The notes: generated by a model not told the origin, from the sequence alone. Positions 1-6,084 are shown, numbered from the stretch's first letter. The stretch: 6,084 nucleotides of DNA from Ferrithrix thermotolerans DSM 19514 (GCA_945878705.1 CAMCUE010000075.1:1-6084); one strand, 5' to 3'. Made by a program: numbers and translations.

Positions 1-103
1 CGTGGTCTTTGAATCTCTCTCCGACAAAACCATGCTCGGCGAATCTTTGACCAATACAACCTGGATCTGCATCGTCGGCATTGGCAACAAGCAGCGAGCG
101 CAT
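1..103 (-). CDS. Type 1 (class I) glutamine amidotransferase-like protein, N-terminal fragment
   Basis: Reverse translation from the ATG at 103-101 gives 34 codons beginning MRSLLVANADDADPGC and continuing IGQRFAEHGFVGERFKDH before the window edge. The pattern of a short hydrophobic strand, an acidic stretch, PGxxGxxFAExG and then a charged segment is typical of the first strand and helix of class I glutamine amidotransferases of the GMP-synthase-like type, which release ammonia from glutamine with a Cys-His-Glu triad. The catalytic residues lie outside the window, so activity cannot be judged. An ATG at 106-104 is an alternative start one codon upstream. I prefer 103 because the weak AAGG at 114-111 is then 7 nt away rather than 4. 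The gene follows the stop of the 212-residue protein by about 13 bp, so it is the third gene of the leftward operon. Short motif evidence only; another flavodoxin-like or nucleotide-binding fold is possible. Confidence 0.6.
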   Translation of the reverse strand, partial: MRSLLVANADDADPGCIGQRFAEHGFVGERFKDH

Positions 104-110
104 CATTAAG

Positions 111-114
111 CCTT
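111..114 (-). promoter_or_regulatory. Weak Shine-Dalgarno (AAGG) for the amidotransferase-like gene
   Basis: AAGG lies 7 nt before the ATG at 103 and 4 nt before the ATG at 106. It is the only recognisable ribosome-binding sequence in front of any gene in this window, and it favours the downstream ATG. It overlaps the space just after the upstream stop codon (119-117), which fits translation following on from the preceding gene. Confidence 0.4.
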
Positions 115-116
115 AT

Positions 117-755
117 TCAGTTTTCTGGTTGAACAGCGTTTGTTGAAAATGGTTCAACAAGAAGAACAGCGGATGAGAGGTTGATTGAATCGAATAGTTT
201 CAAATTAGTCACCGGCAACTCTGTTGGGTAAATCTTCAAGAGTTGTTCGGCTGACTCATCCGGTCCAAGTGCTCGGACATAAATAACAAGTTCGCTTTGT
301 CCTGAATCAAAGTCAGGCGTATAGATGACGATTGGATAGACCTCAGGCTTAAGTGTGTCGGCGTTGATCGCAACCAATAAAGCTTTAGCGCCACCAACAT
401 AAATATCATCCCATTTATCGAATAAATCGCCCTGATGCGAAAAAAACATTTCTTCGCCCGAGCCAACCTTTGTGAGGGTGCTGAAACTTGACAGACCACT
501 CATGAACATCAAAAAGACGCCGTTATCTAAGTAATCAACTCCAGCAATTTGAGCAGTTAGTGAAACTTTAATCTCAGAACCAGTTGAATTTTTCTGCTGA
601 CCATCAAACAGTTTTTTGATATCACTAACTCGCCAATAGCCGACAGGGGTTTGCACATGACTGGTTGGATTGTCAAAGTTTCTCTCAGCCCAAAAAATAA
701 AGCTAGATGTTACGACTGCGAACAAAATTGCAACTGCGATGAAAACTCGTTTCAT
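117..755 (-). CDS. Membrane-anchored protein of unknown function (212 aa)
   Basis: I do not recognise this family. The N-terminus (MKRVFIAVAILFAVV, then TSSFIFW) is a short basic stretch followed by a hydrophobic segment at about residues 4-22, read as a signal anchor or uncleaved signal peptide. There is no lipobox cysteine; the protein contains no cysteine at all. Residues 35-212 look like a soluble, mainly beta-strand domain facing outside: alternating hydrophobic strands around 61-71, 79-85, 124-130, 139-145 and 155-161, with acidic loops such as DKWDD at 113-117. The start codon overlaps the stop of the upstream DUF2142-like gene as ATGA at 755-752, with no good Shine-Dalgarno, so translation is probably coupled to that gene. 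A matching extracytoplasmic role, for example as a partner of the membrane protein, is an inference from this coupling. No catalytic motif is evident. Confidence 0.85.
   Translation of the reverse strand: MKRVFIAVAILFAVVTSSFIFWAERNFDNPTSHVQTPVGYWRVSDIKKLFDGQQKNSTGSEIKVSLTAQIAGVDYLDNGVFLMFMSGLSSFSTLTKVGSGEEMFFSHQGDLFDKWDDIYVGGAKALLVAINADTLKPEVYPIVIYTPDFDSGQSELVIYVRALGPDESAEQLLKIYPTELPVTNLKLFDSINLSSAVLLVEPFSTNAVQPEN
752..755 (-). other. ATGA stop/start overlap (translational coupling site)
   Basis: On the minus strand the TGA ending the DUF2142-like gene (754-752) and the ATG opening the 212-residue gene (755-753) share the four bases ATGA. The upstream sequence CGGGCAACAAA has no convincing Shine-Dalgarno. 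A terminating ribosome re-initiating here is the usual explanation of such overlaps, and it implies roughly linked expression of the two proteins. Confidence 0.8.
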
Positions 756-2269
756 TTTGTTGCCCGATTAGTCATTTGAAGAATTATCAAAATTGCTACC
801 GCAAATGAAACCGAACCGGTTGTCCAAACAGAAAGTGGAGACGGACCATTGGTCCACCACCACTCAGCGCCTTTATTGAGGTTCCAGCCAGAGAAATTAG
901 TTCCAGTGACATATCTTCGAATTGACTGATGAAGTGACAGAGATTGCGCTAACGAAATCGCAATAAATATTGTTACCCAGGAGGATTTAGAAATTTTCAA
1001 AGTTGTTGATCTAATTCCAAGTGCTGCGCTTGAAGCAAGCATCACTAAGACCAACAAATATATTGCCATCAAATAGCGGCTCACCGCACCTATTGCTCCG
1101 TCGACATAAAAATATGCCAAAACAAATATCAAGCTTGTTCCAACACTGGCAATGACTTTCACTGCTGGTGGAACATACCTAAGTACGGCACCAATGAATA
1201 TTGCTAATCCAACTCCCATCAAAATCAAAACTGCGGAGGGTGGCGCAAAATCTGGTGAGCCAAGTTGAATTGACCCACCTAGTAACCCTAGAAAAAGTAG
1301 CGGTGAATCACTAACAAATGAATGAAATTTGCCGCTCAGAAATGACGAAATGATCGTTTGTGGTGCGAGTGTGTGCACTTTTAAATGAAAAAAAATGAGC
1401 CCTAGTAAAAGCACAAAACCATATCGCCTCAGTTTCGCACGATTGATTTTTAATGACGCTTTGGTCTCGCGACCTAGAACTCCAGTAGCAACTCCTAGTG
1501 AAATACACAAAATCATCATGAAATAAATATCGGATCTAAGATTTCTCGTTAAAAGTAAAGCTGTTATAAAACCCACAGCAGCGATAATCCGAGGGCGCCG
1601 TCCGGTTGACTTAAAAAAATTCATCGCGCAAGCGCCCGCGGTGAACACACCAGTAATTGCCCAACTACTTGGATTTGTAGATGGAATTGTGAATAACCCA
1701 ACTGGAACGATTCCAACAAAAAGTGCCAGCAGAATCGCCCACTTTCTTTCGCCCGATGAACAAATAACAAATCCCACCAGCACTAGAGATACTGCAATTT
1801 GCAAAAACCGCATTCTTAAAATCGAAGCATTCGTATTGGCTGAAACTAAATAACCGTTTGCATCGTAGAAACGAGCCGCAATTCTGCTCGTATTAAATCG
1901 TTTGGATGATTCAAGTTTCGTAACTGCAGTTGGATCTAACTCGCGGATACATCGGGCACTAATTCTGCTATCACCTGCGTAACAAAATATTGTTCGTGGC
2001 CCACCGTTTCGATGTAATTGCAGAGGTATTTTTGCCTCATAGATTGACTCACTTTTTTCGCAGTACTGAATTCGATAACCATGCGAACACCAAATTGATG
2101 ACAAGTGATATTCGTCGTCTGGCCCAGATCCTGGAGGACTAGACAAAGCCCATGATCCAAAAACAGCGACCGTACAAAGCAAAACTAGACAACCTAAAAA
2201 AATCCTTGGTAATCGCCCAGAAAATCCTTTAGCTAGTCTTTCGGCTAATCTCGCAACTCGGGATGTCAT
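752..2269 (-). CDS. DUF2142-like polytopic membrane protein (505 aa)
   Basis: A cytoplasmic basic N-terminus (1-20) is followed by a helix at about 22-42, a large loop at 43-150, and then about eleven or twelve more hydrophobic helices to residue 499. The loop opens with PPGSGPDDEYH (45-55), which matches the DE..H-type acidic motif of actinobacterial DUF2142 proteins and recalls the catalytic first-loop acid of GT-C glycosyltransferases. Other family-like marks are NPSSWAITG (199-207) and SRYLM (397-401) at the start of a late helix. The loop carries four cysteines (C61, C70, C96, C107), which could form two disulfides outside the cell. The C-terminus has a tryptophan-rich segment, EWWWTNGPSPLSVW (469-482), before the last helix. 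Family members are commonly found in envelope polysaccharide loci, but their reaction is not established. ATG 2269 is the only plausible start: an in-frame TAA lies a few codons upstream with no ATG, GTG or TTG between. The gene leads the leftward operon and probably yields a leaderless mRNA. Confidence 0.8.
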   Translation of the reverse strand: MTSRVARLAERLAKGFSGRLPRIFLGCLVLLCTVAVFGSWALSSPPGSGPDDEYHLSSIWCSHGYRIQYCEKSESIYEAKIPLQLHRNGGPRTIFCYAGDSRISARCIRELDPTAVTKLESSKRFNTSRIAARFYDANGYLVSANTNASILRMRFLQIAVSLVLVGFVICSSGERKWAILLALFVGIVPVGLFTIPSTNPSSWAITGVFTAGACAMNFFKSTGRRPRIIAAVGFITALLLTRNLRSDIYFMMILCISLGVATGVLGRETKASLKINRAKLRRYGFVLLLGLIFFHLKVHTLAPQTIISSFLSGKFHSFVSDSPLLFLGLLGGSIQLGSPDFAPPSAVLILMGVGLAIFIGAVLRYVPPAVKVIASVGTSLIFVLAYFYVDGAIGAVSRYLMAIYLLVLVMLASSAALGIRSTTLKISKSSWVTIFIAISLAQSLSLHQSIRRYVTGTNFSGWNLNKGAEWWWTNGPSPLSVWTTGSVSFAVAILIILQMTNRATK

Positions 2270-2277
2270 CGAATCAA

Positions 2278-2306
2278 AGTCTATGGGAATTTGTTAACGC
2301 CGTAAA
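2278..2306 (-). promoter_or_regulatory. Predicted leaderless promoter of the leftward operon
   Basis: Read on the minus strand, a -35-like TTTACG (2306-2301) is separated by 17 bp from a -10-like TAGACT (2283-2278), and 8 nt then follow before the ATG at 2269. A transcription start at the usual distance from the -10 would fall on or within a base or two of the ATG, giving a leaderless mRNA. That agrees with the lack of any Shine-Dalgarno sequence before this gene. Leaderless starts are common in actinobacteria. Confidence 0.5.
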
Positions 2307-2307
2307 C
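2293..2307. promoter_or_regulatory. Candidate operator: 15-bp imperfect dyad GTTAACGCCGTAAAC
   Basis: The two 7-base arms around a central C pair at six of seven positions; the only mismatch is at the fourth base of each arm. The dyad covers the -35 box and part of the spacer of the leftward promoter. It lies about 22 bp upstream of the rightward -10, so a bound protein could affect both divergent units. No regulator gene is in the window, and the dyad could be a chance palindrome. Confidence 0.35.
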
Positions 2308-2328
2308 TTCAGAGCCAATGCGTACCAC

Positions 2329-2334
2329 TAAGAT
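2329..2334 (+). promoter_or_regulatory. Predicted -10 box (TAAGAT) of the rightward unit
   Basis: TAAGAT has the TAnnnT core of actinobacterial -10 elements and ends 15 nt before the ATG at 2350, so the 5' leader would be only about 8 nt. No clear -35 is present; bases 2306-2311 (ACTTCA) are at the right distance but match poorly. The box sits in the perfect palindrome AAGATCTT (2330-2337). No Shine-Dalgarno precedes the start codon. Confidence 0.4.
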
Positions 2335-2349
2335 CTTGGCTGTTCCAAT

Positions 2350-4776
2350 ATGAATAGACAAGAGACACTTCGCCAATTCAGTTCGGCAGACGAACCACGC
2401 GAACAAAAAAATATTAGTGGACTTTTAAACTCTGTCTTGCTTTTGGCATCAGCAGCAATTTTGGCCTTGCTTGTAGCGGCCGTGCCTTTGAAAGTTGCGG
2501 TGATCTCGGTTTTGATACTGGTAATTCAGATTTTTGCTGGTGGATCATTTTTGACGCTATTCACGAAAAAAACCCAACTTTCACTGCAAGAGTTTTGCGG
2601 TGCTGGAATCGCTATTGGAACTCTCTTGACATTTGGATTAGACCAAATTTTCCGTAACACTGCCATTTCGAGTTTCGCTTGGCTTGCTCCGATTTTATTT
2701 TTACCGTTTGCGATAAGTCGTCAGAAAATTAAGTTTGACGCTACTTTGGTGAAGAATTCTTCATTCCTAGTCGAAATGCTGCCGATTTTCGCGGCTGTGT
2801 TTTTAATGCTTTCGGCAGAATGGTTCTGGACATTGCCCGTGGCTTTATTTTTAATTGCTGTTGTAATTTGGCGTGAATTTCCGAAGTGGCGCAGATATTC
2901 GAGTTTGATGGCGATTGCTCTAATCCCAGTTTCATTACTTTCTATAAATATTCGGCCAGTCGGTTGGTGGATTGAAGATACTGATGTTGCTTTATACGAA
3001 GCCATCTCCCGAACACTCGGCACATGGGGATTCAGAGACAATATAAATGCTGTCGGAACTTCAACTAACTATCACTGGTTCGCATACGCATGGTCTGGGT
3101 TAGTTGACAGAGTCAGCGGAAGTCCGGAGTGGGTTTCAAATACCCGCACCATTCCACTTTTAACCGCTCTCGGAACTGTGTTGATCATCTGGGCGATCCT
3201 TGAACGACTGTCACACAATCGGATAGTTATTATATTTTCGCTGTTCGCGATTTCTGGATTCGACTCTGTGCAAACTTGGGGACGAGGTTTCAAAATTGGT
3301 CTGATCCCGAGCCCGAGCCAAATGTACGGATTGCTTTTGCTTTTAACGTTTGTTTTTGTCTTTATCCTTCATCAAAATCGAAATTTGAAGAATGAGTTAA
3401 TTCTATTTTTTTTGATTGGGTTCGGAGTCGTCGGCGCAAAAGTAGCTCACGGCGTAATCTTGGCTGGATCTTTAGGGTTTGCTTGGTTCGTAACTTTTAT
3501 TCAAACCCGAAGTCTTAAAATCTCTCGCACCTGGGTAACTTTCGCAACCCTGGCATCAATCGCTTCTAGTTTCTATCTGATAATTGGTGGCGGTGGTGGC
3601 AGTTCGCGCGGAATGTTTTTAGACCAATTTGCTTTTGTGGATGGAATCTCTGGAGATTTCAAACCATACGGTTTGGGCATTCATTGGATATCAGGAATAA
3701 TATTTCTGTTCGGCTTTCTAGGACTTCAACTAGTTGGTCTTGTTGTGTTCTGTGTCTCACCGATTCACCCTCAGTATAAACCGCTCAAACTTTTTGCAAT
3801 TGGTACTGCAATAACGGGAGTGATTTCAGCAATGTTCCTTTCGGGTGAATTTGCAGTTGAATTATTTTTTACTCACGCTGCTTCAAGTGTGCTGCTTGTT
3901 CTCGTCGTCCCGATAGCGATTAATTTATTGCTTGACAACAAACACTTACAATTTTCACCTTTGATTTTGGGTCTTGCTCTAGTAACTGGCTTATTGGCGG
4001 CGGTTGTCGCTGGTTTGATGCCAAATCTGGACTCAGGCTCAACCTCGGCAATTGCCCTTAGAACAATTCCGTCGCTGGTTGGTTTGGTGCCAATTTTTTT
4101 TGCTATTGCCACTACAACTATGATTAAGCGCAAAAATTCTAGCAATCGACAGCAATTTAATTGGTTTAGCAGTGCCACCTCGCTCGCGCTTGTTGGTCTG
4201 TTTGCAATGTCAATTGGTTTTTTCTCAATCAATTACGCAAAAAATATTCGTCAAGAGTACCCAGAGTCTGATAGAAATTTTGCCTCACGCATTGGTATGA
4301 CAAGACCAGATTTGCAACAAGCATCATTGTGGATTTCTGCGAATACTCCCGAATCAGCAGTATTCGCAACAAACGACTTTTGTGGCGATATCTCAAAATC
4401 ATGCAACGCCGAAACTAACTGGAACGAACTACTCGACTTCAGTATGAAATGCAGTCAGTACGTCGTCTTGCGAACAGATACGTGCAACGCGGGTGGCTAC
4501 CAAATGCTTACAGCCGCAGTTCACCGAAGATTTCTTGCTGGAAATTATTATGTCGGAATCAGTGACGGATCAGCAATCAAGCCGTGGGTTGTAACTCGGG
4601 TTCTTAATTCAGTTAACTTTGCAATTGCACCCAGCAATGACGCCGTCACAAAATTGAAAGATTCAAATGTTGGCTGGTATCTACTTAGGCGTGAACTAAC
4701 TACAACCAAAGACTGGCGACAATTTGGCACTGTTCGCTATGCAAATTCTTCTTACATCATTATTTCGTTTGACTGA
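2350..4776 (+). CDS. Large GT-C-like polytopic membrane protein with C-terminal soluble domain (808 aa)
   Basis: About 18-20 hydrophobic helices span residues 24-628, followed by a soluble domain at about 630-808. The layout resembles GT-C glycosyltransferases, which use polyprenyl-phosphate sugars outside the membrane; that assignment is structural inference. The loop at 200-240 carries EDTD (209-212), a candidate catalytic or metal-binding acid pair, then WGFRDNI (226-232) and YHWF (241-244). SPSQ (321-324) and AHG (366-368) mark later helices, and five glycines (413-417) precede an outside loop. The soluble domain begins RPDLQQASLWISANTPESAV (652-671), the start often seen in C-terminal outside domains of such proteins, and holds four cysteines (678, 685, 701, 712). 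A paralog follows 30 bp downstream. The in-frame TAA at 2329 with no alternative start codon after it fixes ATG 2350. I cannot name a family with confidence; an actinobacterial family such as DUF6541 should be considered. Confidence 0.85.
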   Translation: MNRQETLRQFSSADEPREQKNISGLLNSVLLLASAAILALLVAAVPLKVAVISVLILVIQIFAGGSFLTLFTKKTQLSLQEFCGAGIAIGTLLTFGLDQIFRNTAISSFAWLAPILFLPFAISRQKIKFDATLVKNSSFLVEMLPIFAAVFLMLSAEWFWTLPVALFLIAVVIWREFPKWRRYSSLMAIALIPVSLLSINIRPVGWWIEDTDVALYEAISRTLGTWGFRDNINAVGTSTNYHWFAYAWSGLVDRVSGSPEWVSNTRTIPLLTALGTVLIIWAILERLSHNRIVIIFSLFAISGFDSVQTWGRGFKIGLIPSPSQMYGLLLLLTFVFVFILHQNRNLKNELILFFLIGFGVVGAKVAHGVILAGSLGFAWFVTFIQTRSLKISRTWVTFATLASIASSFYLIIGGGGGSSRGMFLDQFAFVDGISGDFKPYGLGIHWISGIIFLFGFLGLQLVGLVVFCVSPIHPQYKPLKLFAIGTAITGVISAMFLSGEFAVELFFTHAASSVLLVLVVPIAINLLLDNKHLQFSPLILGLALVTGLLAAVVAGLMPNLDSGSTSAIALRTIPSLVGLVPIFFAIATTTMIKRKNSSNRQQFNWFSSATSLALVGLFAMSIGFFSINYAKNIRQEYPESDRNFASRIGMTRPDLQQASLWISANTPESAVFATNDFCGDISKSCNAETNWNELLDFSMKCSQYVVLRTDTCNAGGYQMLTAAVHRRFLAGNYYVGISDGSAIKPWVVTRVLNSVNFAIAPSNDAVTKLKDSNVGWYLLRRELTTTKDWRQFGTVRYANSSYIIISFD

Positions 4777-4791
4777 GTTCAAGTAATCATC

Positions 4792-4800
4792 TGCTAATTT
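4792..4800 (+). promoter_or_regulatory. Extended -10 (TGCTAATTT), predicted leaderless promoter of the second GT-C-like gene
   Basis: TGC followed by TAATTT forms an extended -10 whose last base is 6 nt before the ATG at 4807, so transcription would start on the ATG itself. TTGACT at 4769-4774, a five-of-six match to the -35 consensus, overlaps the last codons of the upstream gene. Its spacer is 20 bp to TAATTT, which is long, or 18 bp if GCTAAT (4793-4798) is taken as the -10. No Shine-Dalgarno is present before 4807. Confidence 0.5.
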
Positions 4801-4806
4801 TTTAGC
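4793..4806. repeat. Short inverted repeat GCTAA-TTTT-TTAGC abutting the start codon
   Basis: A perfect 5-bp inverted repeat with a 4-base T loop ends on the base before ATG 4807. The stem is short and AT-rich and no T tract follows it, so it is not a convincing terminator. It overlaps the predicted -10. In a read-through transcript from the upstream gene it would sit directly before the start codon. Confidence 0.4.
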
Positions 4807-6084
4807 ATGGCCAGTAACACAAAGCACGTTGACCAGTCAGTGATAAACAACAGTTCGTCGTTGTGTTTAAATTCAATTCTTTGTCACTTATCAATCGCTG
4901 CTGCGATTTCCACACTGCTGATTCTCTCCGATGTCAGTCCAATAGCTAGTATCCGAACAAGTCTTGTAACAATTGCAATTTCAAGTACCGGTCTAGTTTT
5001 TTGGCTGTTGTTGCTCCGCGAACATCGAGAGATTTTATTTCCAGAAGCGATCGGAATGGGTTTAGCGATCGGATTTATTTTATGTGCTGGATTTCAACTT
5101 ATTTTACGACCCTATGGCTTTGGGATTTTTGGGGGCGTGATCCCAATTATTATTGCTCACGCATCACTTTTAAGTAGCAAAGTTCGGCGTCTAGTAAAAT
5201 ATGGCCGACTGAAGTTTTCTATCGGCGAAACAGCGGTTGTAATGTTCGCAATTTTTTTTGGATTCTATTTAAACGCCCCCGTAATGTTGATACCAGCAAT
5301 CATTTTTGCATATCTTGCCGTATCTAGAAAACAGTTGCTAGCAAGCGAGTTCGTCAAATGGTCAAGTAATTTCAGCTATCTGAAAATTTGGATAACGGTA
5401 GTACTTGGCTTTGTGTTAATCGCAGTGACGACAAAGGTTGCCGCTCCATATATCTTTGCTGAAGGTTCTGAATCGATTCCCCGTGAAGCCTGGTCAAACT
5501 CGATTGTTGATTGGGGCCCAAACGAGAATATTCCACTATTTGGACACCCGCTGAGATACCACTGGTTTTCATTCGCTGTCTTTGGACTTATCACTCGCCT
5601 TGCGGGTCTAGCACCAATGGTTCTGTTTGACAGTGGCTTGTCAGCACTCCTGGATTGTCTTTGCGTTGGATCAATTATTTGGTCAATTACTTACTATCTG
5701 TCGAACAATCGCCGGACGGCATTAATTAGCGTTCTGCTACTTTACGGCACAATTTCGCTCGACCAACCGTACGCCATTCTCGCTGATTCAAGTCCAGATG
5801 CAACATCATGGTTGGTATGGGTAACTGCATTTGCTTTTGCTTTGATAGTTCACAGCAAATCGCCACTTCGTTTTGCGCCAATAATCTTTTCTTTGATTGG
5901 CGTGGCGGCAATTCTTTCCAACGGGCCCCACGGTGTCGTACTTCTACTCGGATTATGGGGTTGGATTGTTGGGCGATCACTACAACACAAAAAAATGCAG
6001 CACACAAATTTCAACGCAGATCTTAAAATCACGCTCATCACAACCATATCGATGCTGCTTGTCTATTTTTTGTTTCTCACGCCA
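4807..6084 (+). CDS. Second GT-C-like polytopic membrane protein, 3' end beyond the window (426 aa visible)
   Basis: Translation from ATG 4807 stays open for 426 codons to the last base. The in-frame TAA at 4795 excludes an earlier start. About 13 hydrophobic helices are visible (for example 46-70, 80-100, 190-212, 272-297, 332-349, 374-390, 406-424). It is a divergent paralog of the preceding protein: WGPNENI (236-242), YHWF (251-254), SPDA (329-332) and PHG (374-376) occur in the same order at nearly the same positions, and 14 of 35 residues match without gaps in the stretch that starts at WG. The first acidic loop differs: where the neighbour has EDTD, this protein has EGSES (219-223), with no aspartate pair. 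By analogy, a C-terminal soluble domain should lie beyond the edge. Role inferred as membrane glycan transfer or a related accessory function; substrate unknown. Confidence 0.85.
   Translation, partial: MASNTKHVDQSVINNSSSLCLNSILCHLSIAAAISTLLILSDVSPIASIRTSLVTIAISSTGLVFWLLLLREHREILFPEAIGMGLAIGFILCAGFQLILRPYGFGIFGGVIPIIIAHASLLSSKVRRLVKYGRLKFSIGETAVVMFAIFFGFYLNAPVMLIPAIIFAYLAVSRKQLLASEFVKWSSNFSYLKIWITVVLGFVLIAVTTKVAAPYIFAEGSESIPREAWSNSIVDWGPNENIPLFGHPLRYHWFSFAVFGLITRLAGLAPMVLFDSGLSALLDCLCVGSIIWSITYYLSNNRRTALISVLLLYGTISLDQPYAILADSSPDATSWLVWVTAFAFALIVHSKSPLRFAPIIFSLIGVAAILSNGPHGVVLLLGLWGWIVGRSLQHKKMQHTNFNADLKITLITTISMLLVYFLFLTP

Noticed and set aside
1641..1853. 70-codon plus-strand open frame opposite the DUF2142-like gene
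   Set aside because: It lies wholly inside a well-supported membrane protein gene on the other strand. It has no promoter or ribosome site and its composition is that of an antisense shadow.
2330..2337. AAGATCTT palindrome as a separate operator
   Set aside because: It is only eight bases, overlaps the -10 box, and does not extend on either side. Chance is sufficient to explain it.
2721..3293. Minus-strand open frames of 64-106 codons within the 808-residue gene
   Set aside because: They are antisense to a continuous membrane protein with clear helices and motifs, and show no recognisable domain or start signal.
3586..3600. GGT/GGC repeat as a microsatellite
   Set aside because: It is only five codons, encoding a glycine run before an outside loop. 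It is too short to call a functional repeat.
3873..4232. 119-codon minus-strand open frame
   Set aside because: It is the longest shadow, but it mirrors hydrophobic helices and the basic loop of the plus-strand gene. It has no independent support.
4777..4806. Intrinsic terminator after the 808-residue gene
   Set aside because: The only hairpin has a 5-bp AT-rich stem with the T run in its loop rather than after it, so it does not fit a terminator.
3406..5259. Three runs of eight T (3406-3413, 4094-4101, 5252-5259) as possible slippage or phase-variation tracts
   Set aside because: Each encodes Phe-Phe within a membrane helix and is expected from AT-rich codon use. The reading frames are intact and the runs are short.
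5372..6047. Several 65-93-codon open frames on both strands near the right edge
   Set aside because: All overlap the second GT-C-like gene, which is open from 4807 to the end and shares motifs with its neighbour. These frames are by-products.

Overview
The window is almost wholly coding and holds five genes in two divergent transcription units, each led by a large polytopic membrane protein. Base composition is moderately AT-rich. The protein types suggest a low-GC actinobacterium, perhaps an aquatic lineage such as the Nanopelagicales (acI) or the small-genome Microbacteriaceae. The signs are a DUF2142-type protein with a GSGPDDEYH loop, very large GT-C-like membrane proteins, and genes that start without a Shine-Dalgarno sequence just downstream of a -10 box. 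The lineage is an inference and no marker gene is present.

Leftward unit (minus strand, read from 2269 down to 1): a 505-residue DUF2142-like membrane protein, then a 212-residue membrane-anchored protein of unknown function whose start overlaps the previous stop as ATGA, then the first 34 codons of a probable class I (type 1) glutamine amidotransferase that continues beyond base 1. The tight spacing (4-bp overlap, then a gap of about 13 bp) indicates one operon.

Central intergenic region (2270-2349, 80 bp): a divergent control region. It contains a plausible leaderless promoter for the leftward unit, a -10 box for the rightward unit, and a near-perfect 15-bp dyad that overlaps the leftward -35 and could be an operator.

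Rightward unit (plus strand): an 808-residue polytopic protein with a soluble C-terminal domain, then, after 30 bp, a second large membrane protein (426 residues visible, open at the right edge). The two share a collinear set of motifs (WG..(D/E)NI...G....YHWF, an SP motif, then an HG motif at the start of a membrane helix), so they are divergent tandem paralogs. Their layout is like GT-C glycosyltransferases: many membrane helices, an early acidic outside loop, and a C-terminal outside domain. The second gene has a good extended -10 directly before its ATG, so it may also be transcribed alone as a leaderless mRNA.

Taken together, the window looks like part of a cell-envelope glycan locus in which multi-spanning enzymes would transfer sugars from polyprenyl-phosphate carriers outside the membrane. 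That function is inferred from architecture only; no substrate can be read from the sequence. I saw no RNA genes, mobile elements, CRISPR arrays or intrinsic terminators, and no gene-free stretch longer than 80 bp.
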